Assembly: GCA_030407315.1 (NCBI GenBank)
Contig: JALQPE010001740.1
Coordinates: forward strand, 248,001 to 312,000
Direction: 5' to 3'
Length of the DNA stretch: 64,000 nucleotides
Source of the DNA: Asparagopsis taxiformis
Lineage: Eukaryota > Rhodophyta > Florideophyceae > Bonnemaisoniales > Bonnemaisoniaceae
The translations under genes and the position numbers were made by a program. A model generated the notes under the pieces. It did no database searches, had not been told where the DNA came from, and saw nothing but the letters and a program-made list of their open reading frames with translations. Shown one piece after another: positions 29,927-41,320 of this stretch; position 1 is the first letter of the stretch, and every line of letters begins with the position of its first letter.

Positions 29927-31713
29927 AGTTCTTGTTTTTGTGGGAGGGAGTGTTGTTTGTAGGTTTTGAAGCTGGGTTTTGGGTTTTGGATGGCCGGGGA
30001 GGAGTCTTGCTCGGTCTGGGTTTTAAGTACTGGTGGACATGCAGTTCCAGTTGTGATAGTAGTGCTGGGATGAATGTCGGTCGCTTGGAATACTATAGGT
30101 AGAATTGGTTTCTTTCGAGGTGTGTATGGATTGCATCTCTTGTTGGAGTGTTGGTAGTTTGCGACCAGTATACTCTGGACAAATCAACAGTTGTTGGTAG
30201 CCTGTGTATCGTTTGCTCCGAATTCATTGCAGTTGTGGCAGATCGACGGAGATGGAGTGTGGGATATCACAAGGAGATATGTTCTAATTTGAATGCAAGC
30301 TGGAAAAACATGAAATTCGAAGAGGTCATGTACTTGCGGCCCTTGATCTGATTCCAGTAAGGACTATGCCAACAGTGTTACGTTGTGTGCCAGTACTTCG
30401 ACTGCGAAGACTTGCGGGGCACAGCGAAATTGAAAACAATAATTTAGACGCTACCTAAGAAGCTAATCCTACTATAAACTTGACTTCAATTAAATATACT
30501 GCCAACAAACGAGATGGGTTTCAATAGTAACGCTAAACCTAGGATCAAGGGAACTCGAGGACATCCATAGTCAGACCAACTGCACACGATCGTAATGAGC
30601 ACCAACATGCAATTGGCGTGCCATCAGACAAAAGGAAATAAGCACAGGCACACCTCACATAGAATGTGGACTCGGATAGATGCAAGACGCATTTCCCCAA
30701 AGTCTTCCAAACATAGAAGGGCACCGCTCATATGACACGCATGAAAGTCCAATTATCCTCCCCGACACACTCGGCACATCGTCCGACAATCACACTGATG
30801 TCTGAACAACTTACAATCAAACGGTTCCGGCACGCGAGGCTACCATCTGAGAAGAGGAAATCATAAGAACAAAAGCGTCAGTGGACCAAATTCAACGTGG
30901 TACGCCAAGGACGCGGACAGGATCAGTTGGTGGTGCTAGAATAATCACGACGATTGTGTATGACAGGGATCAACTCAATGAGGAGACTACGAGATTGGCG
31001 GACCATCTGGAAGACTATCACTGCCCTTCATCGCATTCTGCAACCCACCGAGGACCACCCGCCAGAATGCCTCGTACTTCATACGGCACTTCCTATGTCT
31101 AGCTTTTCATCGTCATATCCGGAGGTGGGAATTCATTCCAACTTACATTGCAGGACTGCTGTCCGATTTCAAGCGATATTTGCAGCCATAATTGGAATGC
31201 CTCGTCCGGCACTTTCATGTCCATCGACCAGTAGTTACCGGTCGGTATCGAGATAGGAACACGTTGTTAACGGATATGAAGGCTTGGGAAAGAGCCTTTC
31301 AATGCTGGCCTGAAATGAGTGGCTTTTATAATGTGAGCGACCAGCGATGAACATGATTGTTCTCGACGCTGTAGTCGGTCGTGCGGGCGGCGGGGACGGT
31401 CTGGCTGGCAAGAGGTTGAAATTTGAATTTAGAAATTCCGTCATTTGATGATGAGATCATTGAGCTTTAGAATTTGAGTCTTTGATGCAAACCAAAGGGC
31501 ACATATGATTGAAGCGGAAATAACGCGGGAACTTGGAAGGCCAACATTCCATGGACCACTTAGTTCCAATGCTTACAACTTTGTTGCATGCGAACGCATC
31601 TGAAACGTGACTTAGTCTGTCCCAAACCACATCCAGTGTTTGAATTGCGCAACATCGGTCTGAAGTACATCGCGAAATATCTTTACAACGCCAACTGAAA
31701 CGCATCAAAAAAT
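29927..31713. other. Long intergenic region
   Basis: 1.8 kb. Only short overlapping frames (for example 30954-31256 +) without motifs. No RNA gene recognised. Confidence 0.45.
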
Positions 31714-32559
31714 CTAATAAGTATTGGACAGCGGATCGAGCAAAACTCCAACAGCAGCAGTCAGAGCCAAAACGCCCAATAGTGCTGCCAAGGCAATCTT
31801 CTGCACTCTTGTATCTTCCTCCGATTCAATTTCCACCAGAACCTGCGCCAAATCGGATACGTTATCATCCTCATTGACATCAGAAATTCGATAGACCCAA
31901 GTGCCGGGCTGCGGATCCTGCACCAAAAAGCTGTACCTACCGCCCTCCGGACCTTTGGAAGACAGCTCTGCAATAGCATCGCGATAATCGGAAACCTTTT
32001 CCCATTTATCACTCTTTCCAGCACGTCTATACACCACAAAGCCCTTGTTACCCTCCTCTGCACCCGTGCCCCATGTGAGCTCCAATTCGTCGCCCAACAT
32101 CTTCCACTGGAGTCCCATGCCACTGAGCTCGCCGCTCTGCGGATCGGCGGCAAGTCTGCCGGTGGCATCGGTGCGCTTCTTGATGATCGTCGAGTCGTAG
32201 TCTGGGGAAACGCCGACCATCCACGGAGCGTAGGGAGTTCCATCTGGTTTGAGCAGGTTTTTGACGCCGCCAACCTTGTCGCTTTTGACGGGGTTCTTTT
32301 GGTTTTGCGCCTTGGTGGCCTGGGCGTACGCCTGGGCTTCGGAGAGACCGAGGCGTTTCATGTCGCCGAAAAACCCGGGATAGGGCTCGGGCGGTGGCGC
32401 GTCAATTTCGGGTTGCGGCTCGGGTTGCGCGTCTGTCATGGTTGGGCGACGCGTGCGTCGGGTGCATGGTAGTGCGGTTAGACGACGATTGGGACTCGCT
32501 GCTGGACGGGTCGAATGCATGCCTGGGATCCAGGTCGTGCCGGTGATGAAGGCGGCCAT
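31714..32559 (-). CDS. Probable organelle-targeted protein with FN3-like domain and C-terminal membrane anchor
   Basis: 281 residues from ATG 32559; ATG is also present at MTDAQPEPQPE, 40 residues later. The first 40 residues (TTWIPG..., TRPAASPNRRLTALPCTRRT) are basic and hydroxylated, like a plastid transit peptide. A Pro/Glu linker follows, then FFGDMKRLGLSEAQAYAQAT. At about 155-250 there is a beta-sandwich-like domain with fibronectin-III spacing: LQWKMLGDELELTWGTG, FVVYRRAG, WVYRISDVNEDD. A hydrophobic anchor, IALAALLGVLALTAAVGVLL, ends the protein. The topology suggests a tail-anchored plastid (thylakoid or envelope) protein. Function not recognised. Confidence 0.7.
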   Translation of the reverse strand: MAAFITGTTWIPGMHSTRPAASPNRRLTALPCTRRTRRPTMTDAQPEPQPEIDAPPPEPYPGFFGDMKRLGLSEAQAYAQATKAQNQKNPVKSDKVGGVKNLLKPDGTPYAPWMVGVSPDYDSTIIKKRTDATGRLAADPQSGELSGMGLQWKMLGDELELTWGTGAEEGNKGFVVYRRAGKSDKWEKVSDYRDAIAELSSKGPEGGRYSFLVQDPQPGTWVYRISDVNEDDNVSDLAQVLVEIESEEDTRVQKIALAALLGVLALTAAVGVLLDPLSNTY

Positions 32560-33478
32560 GATGCGGTGATGGGGAGGAGGGGTGGGCGGTCGGTGGACGG
32601 GATGGATGGATGGGGTGGTGAAGATGATGTGGGATTGAGGTTGAGATTGTTGTTGATTGGTTGTTGGAGAGATGCGAATTGTATTGAATGGGGGCCACAG
32701 ATTGGCGTTTTGTGGTTGATGAAGGAATTTTATGAATTGGAAATTGAATTGTGGGGATGGTGTGAAATTTGCCAAGTGGATGAATGAGGTTGCGGGGAAA
32801 AGAAATTGATTTTTGGGAAAGAAAATTTTGACGTGTTGAATTAATTCATGAATGGGCGACGGATGACGTCATGGCAGGATTGAGATTGAATTTTGTTATT
32901 GCGCAATCACTGTGCTCGCTGGTCTTGTGATAGACAGGCTGTTGACAGGTTGTCCCTTACTAAATTGCTTGCAATGCTCTGTACGCACCGGCGACACGAT
33001 GGTGGAATAATGAGGGAAGCGGTGCAGTAGTATCTCCGACAGTAGAGTATCGACAATGACGTCACGCCGCTCGCGGCGTTGAATTTCGGATAAGTCGTAC
33101 GGTTTGTTCAGTAAGGTGTGTGTCTCGCGCGCTCCAGATAATCATGCAAGCTGAGCATACAAAGATACAATCTCATGTAAACTAGCGTCACAGCATACAC
33201 GCACAAACGGGCCAATACAAGTATAAAACGGTGCGATCGGGTGCAATTTTAGAGGATGGGAAGAGGTACTGCCAGGCATCACTTTTCACGGCAGTCAGCC
33301 AAGCGTATGTCCTGCAAGACGTCGAATCAATAAAGCGATGGAGGTGTAGCGCACAAGACCAGCTCATGAGCACGACGTAAGACGTGCATGGGAAGGGAGC
33401 CAACTAGCGCGAGATAGCGACTGCATGCAGCAAGCAAATTGAACCAATGCATGATACGTTGTTCGCTCCGCCTTGAAA
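32560..33478. other. Intergenic region
   Basis: 919 bp. The left part carries GGTG/GATGG-rich simple sequence in the 5' flank of the FN3-like gene; the rest shows nothing recognisable. Confidence 0.4.
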
Positions 33479-33760
33479 TTACTTGTCCCAGAAAAAATCA
33501 GCACACACGTCGCGCGTGACAAACCCTAAATCAAGAGCGGGGCGGGCGCGGCTCTCGGCTGCAGGCGGCGCCAATTGACGGATGTACAGCGCATGCTTGG
33601 CATCGGGGACGGCGGATGTGGCCGGGCCATTGGCGAGGCCAAAATGATTGTGCAATGGTTTGATGCCGATGTCCCGATTGCGTTTGATGATTTGGGGTGC
33701 TCGCATTGTCGCACCACCGCCGTGCTCTGGATACACGTAGAGTGAATTTGGAAGCGGCAT
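33479..33760 (-). CDS. Small ORF, 93 residues, unknown
   Basis: From ATG 33760 (MPLPNSLYVYPEHGG) to a TAA at 33481-33479. The sequence is not low-complexity: GGATMRAPQIIKRNRDIGI, KPLHNHFGLANGPA, LDLGFVTRDVCADFFWDK. The basic N-terminal half and compact length recall small mitochondrial ribosomal or respiratory-complex subunits, but no family is recognised. It could also be the last exon of a spliced gene. Moderate to low confidence. Confidence 0.4.
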   Translation of the reverse strand: MPLPNSLYVYPEHGGGATMRAPQIIKRNRDIGIKPLHNHFGLANGPATSAVPDAKHALYIRQLAPPAAESRARPALDLGFVTRDVCADFFWDK

Positions 33761-34411
33761 GGCATCACGGTTACAGTGCAAAACCTAACCAATTTGGATC
33801 GATCGGCTCAACTACCCTTCGTTGATCATGTTACGCCATGCTTAGCATTGATGGATGCAATATAAGCGCAAGTTGAAACGACGGGCGCAGCGCAGCGCAG
33901 CGATGTTATCGCGAGTCTACGTGGAAGCGCTGCGAGTGAATTTGACAAACCCCCACGTAGCGCGGCGCCGCCACCAAAGGTTGGAAAGAAGCTTTCGGCG
34001 GGAGGTGTAGACGCGGCCCAATTCTGGCGGGAGAAAGCGCACACTACTCTCTGTATGTGCCGTACGGATCGGAAAGCTGTCAACCAACAAAAAACATTTC
34101 CAAATCAACATGCCGCGCACCGTGTCCATTTGCCAAGTAGGGTGGAAAAAACCTTTTCCCAAATATACTCCCACCCGTCGTTCCAACGGGCCGCCGCCAA
34201 TTGATTCGCCGCAGACACACTTGTCATAACATGGGACCCTTCCCAAAATAACCACGTGTCCTCACAAACGCACTCAAAAATTCCATCGCAACGCGCCATC
34301 CTGTAACGCTGTAATGACCGCAACCTGACTGAGCGCCCATCCTCGCCCGAACAATTTACAAACCAACAGTCGCATCGCCAACATTCCACCATCGCCAACA
34401 CCAATAGCCCG
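33761..34411. other. Intergenic region
   Basis: 651 bp upstream of the next plus-strand gene. Minus-strand frames here have no ATG or motif. Nothing recognised. Confidence 0.4.
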
Positions 34412-35437
34412 ATGTCGTCGTCGCACCATCAATCCACGCCCGCCCCGCCCGCCGAGCGTCGTCGCCACTGGCTCATCAGTCGCGGCCTTCTCTCCGCCCA
34501 ACCGGGGCCCTCGCGTCGTCTGGCAAGTCTCATCCCGCGCAACGCCCCGCCCCCCGCCGACGTCGATGTCCGAGTCGACGAGCGTGCCGTGCCCATCATT
34601 GTGCGCGCCCGTCCCGATGAGCGTCCCACCTGGCGTGCCGTGAGCATGCCCACCGATGCCGCCCCGACCGTGGCGACTACTCGCAGCTTTTCCCGTCCCC
34701 AATCCACACGCTTCGTGCCCTACGACACCGCCCCCGACAGACCCGCCAGCCCCCCCGGATGGAGTCGTCGCTTCCTCCGTCGGCGGAGGAAGATGCGCGG
34801 ACGAATGCCCAGCGACGAGTCGACCCGTCCCGCTAGTGTGGACGCCGGTCGTTCCGGTCGCACCGTTTATACCGTCGTGGATAGACGTATCCCGAGAAAA
34901 GTACTCGAGGGTGATGCAAAGTTCTCCAAGGCAACATGGGATGATTATCGTGAAAAGATTGATCGTTTGGCTGAGGATCATGAGTTTATGCAGTATCTTA
35001 CTGAGCCCGTGCAACCCAGAGCGCAGTTGAGTGTTGTTAAAGAGGGTACGGCCGGCGATGCGCAACAGTTGGCTGTGAACAAGTTGTATCCGTTGGCCTT
35101 TATTCGCTTGTTGGAGGCGCATGCAAAGTTTGCATCGGAAAGTAGTGAAGAGTATGATGCTGCCGATGAACAACATCGATATGATGACCCTGATCGTGAT
35201 GACGATGATCGCGTGCTGCGTACAACCTCAAGTGGTTTGTATGATTTTGCGAGATTTAGGACTGTTGCTGGCTCGACGAGTTCAGCTACTTCAAGTACCA
35301 ACAGCAGTGGTACAGCTGATTCCGAAGAGCTGGTGCGACTGCTTCAAGCTCCGAGCGCCAAGAAGCACCAACAGTTTGCGAGGGTGCCTACCAAGCTTTC
35401 AAAATCCAATCAATCCGCCTTTGTACCTGTCTATTAG
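34412..35437 (+). CDS. Low-complexity, Arg/Pro-rich protein of unknown function
   Basis: 341 residues from an ATG. The N-terminal 150 residues are Pro/Arg/Ser-rich and probably disordered, with a strongly basic WSRRFLRRRRKMRGR cluster that could be a nuclear signal. A more ordered central part (about 155-245) contains FSKATWDDYREKIDRLAEDH, EFMQYLTEPVQ and LYPLAFIRLLEAHAKFA, predicted helical. An acidic Asp-rich stretch and Ser/Thr runs follow. The first half is very GC-rich, which produces long antisense frames. No known domain recognised. Confidence 0.6.
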   Translation: MSSSHHQSTPAPPAERRRHWLISRGLLSAQPGPSRRLASLIPRNAPPPADVDVRVDERAVPIIVRARPDERPTWRAVSMPTDAAPTVATTRSFSRPQSTRFVPYDTAPDRPASPPGWSRRFLRRRRKMRGRMPSDESTRPASVDAGRSGRTVYTVVDRRIPRKVLEGDAKFSKATWDDYREKIDRLAEDHEFMQYLTEPVQPRAQLSVVKEGTAGDAQQLAVNKLYPLAFIRLLEAHAKFASESSEEYDAADEQHRYDDPDRDDDDRVLRTTSSGLYDFARFRTVAGSTSSATSSTNSSGTADSEELVRLLQAPSAKKHQQFARVPTKLSKSNQSAFVPVY

Positions 35438-36274
35438 ATAGCCGACTGTTACGAACGAACGAACAAGTAGTTGTGCTGCCTTTCGGTGTTTAGCTACTTT
35501 TGTATAAAAGCTATTTCCTCGTTCCGTATCTTAACGTGTTCATTTTTGGGGCGACTGTATCTGAGGTACTACCTCTGGGTGACCCAGACAATCACTATGC
35601 GGTGATTAGATACAAGGTTGTGCAACAGTGGAGCACGTGTGTGCTATCTAGCTGCTTATTACAGGATCGTACCGTGTGGCAGAAGAATACGAGTTTTGTG
35701 GAATGCACACATAAACCAACCACATGCAAGATGACTGCCGCGCCGCGCACTTGTTTGTTCCCCACATATTTCGAGTGGAAATGCTATGTATCGAAGGGAT
35801 GAAATGGCATGTCTACATGAGCAAAGCCCAGGCATGCCAGGATTATCCAACGAGTCGATCTCCACGCTCCTATATTTAATGTCGACATATCGAATTGAAT
35901 GCGCACATTCTCGAATACATCGACAGTAGTTAGGTAGCCGAGCGTGTTGCCATAGCGGGAGAAGGAGGAGCCATCGGGTCGTCGGAGTACTTTATATAGT
36001 CTCTGAGGACGGTCGTGTCGAGACGGCGACAAATGTTGAACATTTTCGAAATTTATTTTATAAAAGGAATGAAAACAGGAACCGTCCAGTCATCCAAGGC
36101 TGCATCTAAAAATACTTTTTTACACGATTTGGTGGCACTGCAAAGTGCGTCTCGATTGAGGTCCATCGTTCACCTTCACAGTGTCGAGATCGATAGTTGT
36201 GGCGGCAGCGTGTCAAACCGCGTTCATCAAGCGCCTCATTTATTCATTCGTTCACCAGAGCATATTAAATTGAG
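35438..36274. other. Intergenic region between convergent genes
   Basis: 837 bp, starting with a GAACGAACGAAC microsatellite at 35453-35465. Short frames only; it contains both 3' UTRs. Nothing else recognised. Confidence 0.45.
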
Positions 36275-37243
36275 TCATACAGCGCTCGAGTCATTTCCGT
36301 CATTCACTGGCGCCAACGTATGATCGTCTACATCGCCGTCAGCTCCATAGTAGCAAGCTGCAGTTTGTCGATAAGGATTACCTCGAAAAGGTCCGTATGG
36401 ATTGCGTGTCCAATGACTGTACGAATTACTACGCGGCGCTTTCAAAACGTCGTGTGGATATTCAGAGGCTGATGCCGCGTCGCCGTTCAAAGGCATCTCC
36501 TCAGCTGGACCCGCCTCATCTGATTTGTGCAACGACAATGACGAGCGCGAATGCGCCCGCGCATGGCCGTGTTTCGGGAATGGAATCAAGTCTTGTTCCA
36601 ACCGTTTCATTGCCGGACTATGTAGACGCGTCGGATGCTCCAATCTCTGCAGAGTAGAAATAGACACTGGGTCCTTGTCCTTTTGCGATGTGCTGTCATA
36701 GTCCAGAACAGTGACGGCAGTCGAAATGCGCACTGATCTCACAGATTTGAATTGAAGCTCATCACTGCTTGCGTTGCTGCCGTTAGAGAAAGCCGAGTGA
36801 CTAGTAGTCGGCTCAAAGTCTGAATTATCATCAGAAGTGTTTGTGACGCATTGCAAATTATTTGAAGATTGGATCTTGCTCTTGGCGCCATCATCGGAGC
36901 TATCCGACGCACAAGAAGCATCGGGATTTACAACGGGCAAGGCCTCGAGCGCGGTTGGTTGTTGCAATTTCGCATCGACAGCGAAATTGTCCAAGCGGCG
37001 ACATACACGTTCAATTTGGGAGCGAAAGCGATGTTTTCGCCCGCCATGGTTCTTGCGTGTGTTCTGCCGGGTGAGTTTCTTGAGCTGCTCGTCGTTGAGC
37101 AGTTCGAGCTGCTTTGGTTTTTCAGCGGGAGATAGCGGGGATGTGGGGGGTGCGGGTTGTCTAGCGGATCTGGAGTTGCGCGACGGGATTGCAGGGAGGG
37201 ATTTTGAGTTTTTGCGCGGCGGCTGTGTCTTTGGTAGCTTCAT
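36275..37243 (-). CDS. Disordered Ser-rich protein of unknown function
   Basis: 322 residues from an ATG. Basic, Pro/Ser-rich N-terminus (KLPKTQPPRKNSKSLPAIPS), a short helical segment ELLNDEQLKKLTRQNTRKNH with basic continuation GGRKHRFRSQIERVCRRLDN (possible nucleic-acid-binding or nuclear-localisation element), then acidic Ser/Asp repeats (SDSSDDGAK, TSDDNSDFE) and a Tyr/Arg/Pro-rich tail (NPYGPFRGNPYRQTA). No domain recognised; a lineage-specific regulatory protein is possible. Confidence 0.6.
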   Translation of the reverse strand: MKLPKTQPPRKNSKSLPAIPSRNSRSARQPAPPTSPLSPAEKPKQLELLNDEQLKKLTRQNTRKNHGGRKHRFRSQIERVCRRLDNFAVDAKLQQPTALEALPVVNPDASCASDSSDDGAKSKIQSSNNLQCVTNTSDDNSDFEPTTSHSAFSNGSNASSDELQFKSVRSVRISTAVTVLDYDSTSQKDKDPVSISTLQRLEHPTRLHSPAMKRLEQDLIPFPKHGHARAHSRSSLSLHKSDEAGPAEEMPLNGDAASASEYPHDVLKAPRSNSYSHWTRNPYGPFRGNPYRQTAACYYGADGDVDDHTLAPVNDGNDSSAV

Positions 37244-37669
37244 GGTTAGAGCGCGAGGGGCGAAGACAAGAGCGGTGGGAAGAGCGGCGTCATATGTTTA
37301 GAGTGTTTTTCTAGGCTTGCGCAAGATATGGGGTATAATTTTTGAGTCGTGGCTGCGCTGGCTGACTGAGGCGTAACGCGAATCCATAGTTAATCGGTAG
37401 ATTGTGCAGAAGAGTTGGGTTGCGGTGCCGGAGCATGGACACGACATGAAATTAGATTGTAAGTGAATCATATGACGGAGAAGAAAGTTTTCTTTGTTGT
37501 CAACATGTGTCCCGGTTGACAAGGACGCACAGCAAAGAGGAGTTGATTGGCGGACGAGCTACGTTTCCGTAACATAACCAACCGTGTCCCATGTTGGCCA
37601 GTGCGCTATACCGTACAAATATATACCAGTTGTGTATTTCGCAACACGTCATTCAATTAAATTTAATCC
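37244..37669. other. Divergent intergenic region
   Basis: 426 bp between divergent starts. ATATATAC at about 37619-37626, some 45 bp before the metacaspase ATG, may be a TATA-like element (inference). Confidence 0.4.
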
Positions 37670-39263
37670 ATGCAAACCTCCCAAATAATCGCACCCACTC
37701 TCGCGCCGCCTAATCCGCCGCATGGACCGTCACGTCCTTGTCCGGCCAACAAACTCATCCACATGGTACGCTGGCAAATCACGCGCAAGAAGAAGCGTCA
37801 TCCGGACCGACAGCCGCCCGTCCAACCTGCGCTTCCGACTAGCTCCACAACCGCTGAGCAAATTCAACCTCCGACTGCCTACCGCTCTGCCGTCCCCTCA
37901 GATCCTGCAGCCCCGCCGAGCATATCGCCCAAATGCGCCTCGCTGCGCCGCCAAATTTCCGGCCACCCCGTCCAGCCTTTCCCGTCGCCCTTCCCGAGCA
38001 TTCCACTCGCCCCCGCCTACAATCCCGACGAACAGCATCCGCCCGACAACCGCTCCCCCAAATGCCGCCAATTGCTGCGTCAGTTGGGCGCCATCCCCGA
38101 CGATGATGTCCAGAGCGCGTCCCACTCCAAGTTTCTACCAAACGATCAGCCCGATTTGCTCCGACGATCCTCGTCTTTGTCCCCGGCTGTGCCCGGATAT
38201 GTCCCGCGCTTCACGACTAACTATGCATCGCCCTTGCGCAGGAAAAAGGCCGTCCTGATCGGCATTGGATATAAGAATCATAGAGATTTGATGTCGCTTC
38301 CTGGTTGTGTGAACGACGTCCAACAGATGTTTCATCTCCTTACGTCGGATCTCTTTGGGTTTCCACAACATTCCATTCGCGTTCTGTCTGATGAGCTGGA
38401 CATGCTTGCGTCCGTCAAAGTGGATTCCCCGACTAGAAGCAATATTCTGCGTGACATGAGGTGGCTCACACAGGATATTCAAAGCGGTGAGAGTGCAGTC
38501 TTCTTCTTTGCTGGTCATGGTGACCGCGTCGTAGACGTCTCGGGTGATGAGATTGAAACAGGTTACGATCAGGTACGATTTTCTCCGCCTAGCTAACCAC
38601 TCGTTGCGCACACAAAGCATTCAATCTAACTTTATCCGTCTAAAGAGTATCATTCCGGTAGACTTTCTCAATCCGTTGCCTCAACCTATCCAATCGCATC
38701 CATTGAGCACAGGCTTCAAAGGCACTGTACCGATCATCGACGACACAATTTATAAGCATCTTGTTCGTTGCGTACCGTCGGGAGCAAAAGTCACGGCGAT
38801 TGTGGATGCATGTCGCAGTGGATCTGTCTGTGATCTTCCAATCATCTACGACAGAGGAGGTCAGCCGCAGCCTCGTTTCGTCGGGCACAAATTCCGACCA
38901 CCGCGAGATGTTCTGCATCCATATAAATCGGCAGGTGGTTTTGTGTTGTTCAGTGGCTCGGCGGATCACCAGCTTGCAGTAGATATGACAGTGCATGGTG
39001 AGCAAGGTAGAACATCGTTTGGAATCATGACGAAATCGTTTGTGGACGCCGTGATGGAAATGGCGGAATGCAGGGATGAGACTTATGCCGGCGTGGAACC
39101 TTGGTCGTATGGTCAACTGTTCTCGAGAGTGAAGGAACTTGTGAATCAACGCGCGAGGGAAGCGTTGCCAGATGAGCTTCTACCCGAGAACATTGAACGC
39201 CAGGAGCCGCAGATGTCGTCTAGTCATCCATTCGACACTGCACAGACGGCATTTACCATGTGA
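37670..39263 (+). CDS. MCA: Metacaspase, type I-like, with Pro-rich prodomain (two exons)
   Basis: Exon 1 is 37670-38572 and exon 2 is 38646-39263, with a 73-nt phase-0 intron (GTACGA...CTAAAG); 506 residues. Cysteine peptidase of clan CD cleaving after Arg or Lys, usually Ca2+-activated, with roles in stress and cell death. Residues 1-190 are a Pro/Ser-rich prodomain with two similar elements (PKCASLRRQISGHP and PKCRQLLRQLGAIP). The p20-like part starts KKAVLIGIGYKNH, with LPGCVNDVQQM, catalytic His283 in FFFAGHGDR, and, after the joint, SIIPVDF and Cys357 in IVDACRSGSV. The residue after Cys is Arg where His is usual (DxCHSG). The C-terminus has GGFVLFSGSADHQLA and SFGIMTKSFVDAV. Confidence 0.92.
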
Positions 39264-39361
39264 CCGCGAGTGCATCAACACTAATTGTAAATACCTTTCC
39301 AAATACACAACAATATCTAGACACGTAACACGACGCAGGCGCTGTGATGTGCTGTACATGT

Positions 39362-39868
39362 TCACTTCCACCCTTGCTCCTTGTGTCGCTGAATTCTATC
39401 TCTAACCGTCAAAGGAGCCTTACCGGAGCCCGCTTTCTTAGCATCTCGCTTGCGAACTGCCAATTCAAATGCCGCCTCTACCTCCTCGACAGTCGATCGC
39501 TTCACACGCATGGACATACCAATCTTTTTCTGATGCGCCCTGCTGTTCACATGACTAAGATAGCGATTAGAATCCTTTGCCATGACGTCGCATACCTTGC
39601 AATAGAAGCCACCCTCCTTGCTACTACTAACGATCTGCGTGGAACCAACTGCAGCCTCAAAGTCGAAATCATGGTCTCGCTTGGTAAGCCAGGCGCGCGT
39701 CGGTGCGAATGGGTCACCGTCTATATGCTCGCGCTGTTGACTGGCCTTTCTTGCCCGCTGCTTCTCATTCTCCGCTTCCTTCTCCGCTTGCGCTCGCTGC
39801 AACGCTCGCTGCTCGAACGCGCTTTCGTCCCAGGTGCGACGTGCGACGTCGCGGCTGTTTGACGCCAT
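39362..39868 (-). CDS. ZMAT2: ZMAT2/Snu23 spliceosomal zinc-finger protein
   Basis: 168 residues from an ATG. Component of the U4/U6.U5 tri-snRNP and pre-B spliceosome. N-terminal RRTWDESAFEQRA matches the conserved 'RRKWDKDEY' block. A matrin/U1-type C2H2 zinc finger at about 88-115 reads FYCKVCDVMAKDSNRYLSHV then NSRAHQKK, followed by the highly conserved GMSMRVKRSTVEEVEAAFEL. The C-terminus is basic. Length is slightly shorter than human ZMAT2 (199). Convergent with the metacaspase, stops 98 bp apart. Its presence fits a genome that retains a spliceosome despite few introns. Confidence 0.93.
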   Translation of the reverse strand: MASNSRDVARRTWDESAFEQRALQRAQAEKEAENEKQRARKASQQREHIDGDPFAPTRAWLTKRDHDFDFEAAVGSTQIVSSSKEGGFYCKVCDVMAKDSNRYLSHVNSRAHQKKIGMSMRVKRSTVEEVEAAFELAVRKRDAKKAGSGKAPLTVRDRIQRHKEQGWK

Positions 39869-41320
39869 TTCGACGTCGTCGCGCCGATTTCAGCATCGAG
39901 CGCCGCATCGCAACCCGGCCAGCCCCGCCGACTTGTCTTCATCGGCTAGTTGATGTGAAATGGCTCCCGAATAGCCACTGTTCACGTGACAAGTGGCGCT
40001 GAATTCAGGTCACGGATGGGTGACGTCACTGTCGTCATACTGTAGATACTATTCCGATTGACAACATTGTTGTCGGGGCTCGATGGTTGCGTACACTCAT
40101 ATATACAATTGTTTGGTTTGTGGCATCGGCCCAGTGGTGAAGTGGACTCCCGCCTTCCCTTGACGCCAGTTAATTCAGCTTGCCAAGCTTCATCTTGTTA
40201 AGATTTGTAGGCAGATAGGGACAACTAATTTCTCACATCCCCGCTCTATTAACTGTAATTGGATGCCATCTCGGGACAGTAAAGGACACGCACACACGTA
40301 CAATTTCAAGTTTGCAATTGTGCTGTCCGCAATCAGAAATTTCTTCTTGGTGGAGCAGTGGTTGAAGACATGTGCTCGAAAGAGCATACAGTTCTTTCAA
40401 TCACAGTAGTTGTCATTAAGATGAAACTCAAGCCGAGAAGCTGGCATCACTGCGCATGCAGCGGGGCACGGGCGCTCAAGTTTGCTACAGCACAATGTTG
40501 CAACAATACGCGATTATGTTCTGTCTTTACACAATATGTCGAGTTATGATCAATAACCGAAATGCCTCTCTGATCCCTCTCCTACGGGGCCCTACCCACC
40601 GCTCCATGTCCAATGGCGTAAAACTTAAGACTCTGTTTGAAACATAAGTTTGCTATTGACTATGGGACATGCAATGCTGGGACACTGTCCCGGCAATACA
40701 TAGAGGGGGCCGCTTCATCGGTTCTATCTTCCATTAACAGGTTACAGCCAAGCCGCTCACACGTTCAAATCTAATATACCTTCAATTTGAAGGCAGCTAT
40801 GGCCAACGTATAAATACCATGATTGCTTACACAGCGTCACGAGTGTTACAGCCAGTCATAGCTCGCGATCCGCTTTGATGATTCATCGTGAGTCATCCCT
40901 TATCGCGAACCTGGACAAACAGTGCTTTCTGTTCTATAAATCAGTTCGTGTTGGTAGCAGTTGGGTAAGAAAGTTGAAGTAAAATTCTTTGCAGATTTCT
41001 CGCAGGTCTGCAACACGTCGACAGCGGCAGGTTCCCTTTACGAGTTCCACAATGATGTCTTCCACGCCTCTAAAATCCAAGTAGATCTTGAACAAGTCTG
41101 GATATTTTAATGTGCTCATTCGCTAGTTTTTCTTGATGCGCGATGGCGTAGACTTATCATTGCTAAAAATGCTACAATATTGCCAAGGCATCTATCTCAC
41201 TGCAGCCGTGTCAACGTTTGCAAAGCTTTTCTCCGCCGTCAAAAATCTTCAAAGTCCTACTCTTAGCAAAAGTATAGGCCACCGCATCCCAATTACAAAC
41301 GAAAACTGCAGTCCTCAGCT
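39869..41320. other. Long intergenic region
   Basis: 1.45 kb. No gene supported. A minus-strand frame at 40934-41119 (61 codons) has no motif. A tRNA-like patch near 40125-40190 lacks a T-arm. Confidence 0.45.

Noticed and set aside
31714..32775. Longer 353-codon version of the FN3-like gene
   Set aside because: Begins at TTG in low-complexity Gln/Pro/His sequence; ATG 32559 gives a good transit peptide.
34274..35176. 300-codon minus-strand ORF, Gly/His/Thr-rich
   Set aside because: Antisense mirror of the GC-rich start of the plus-strand gene at 34412; low complexity and no motif.
40125..40190. tRNA-like patch (GGCCCAGTGGTGAAGTGG)
   Set aside because: D-arm-like words only; no GGTTC-type T-arm and no pairing acceptor stem.
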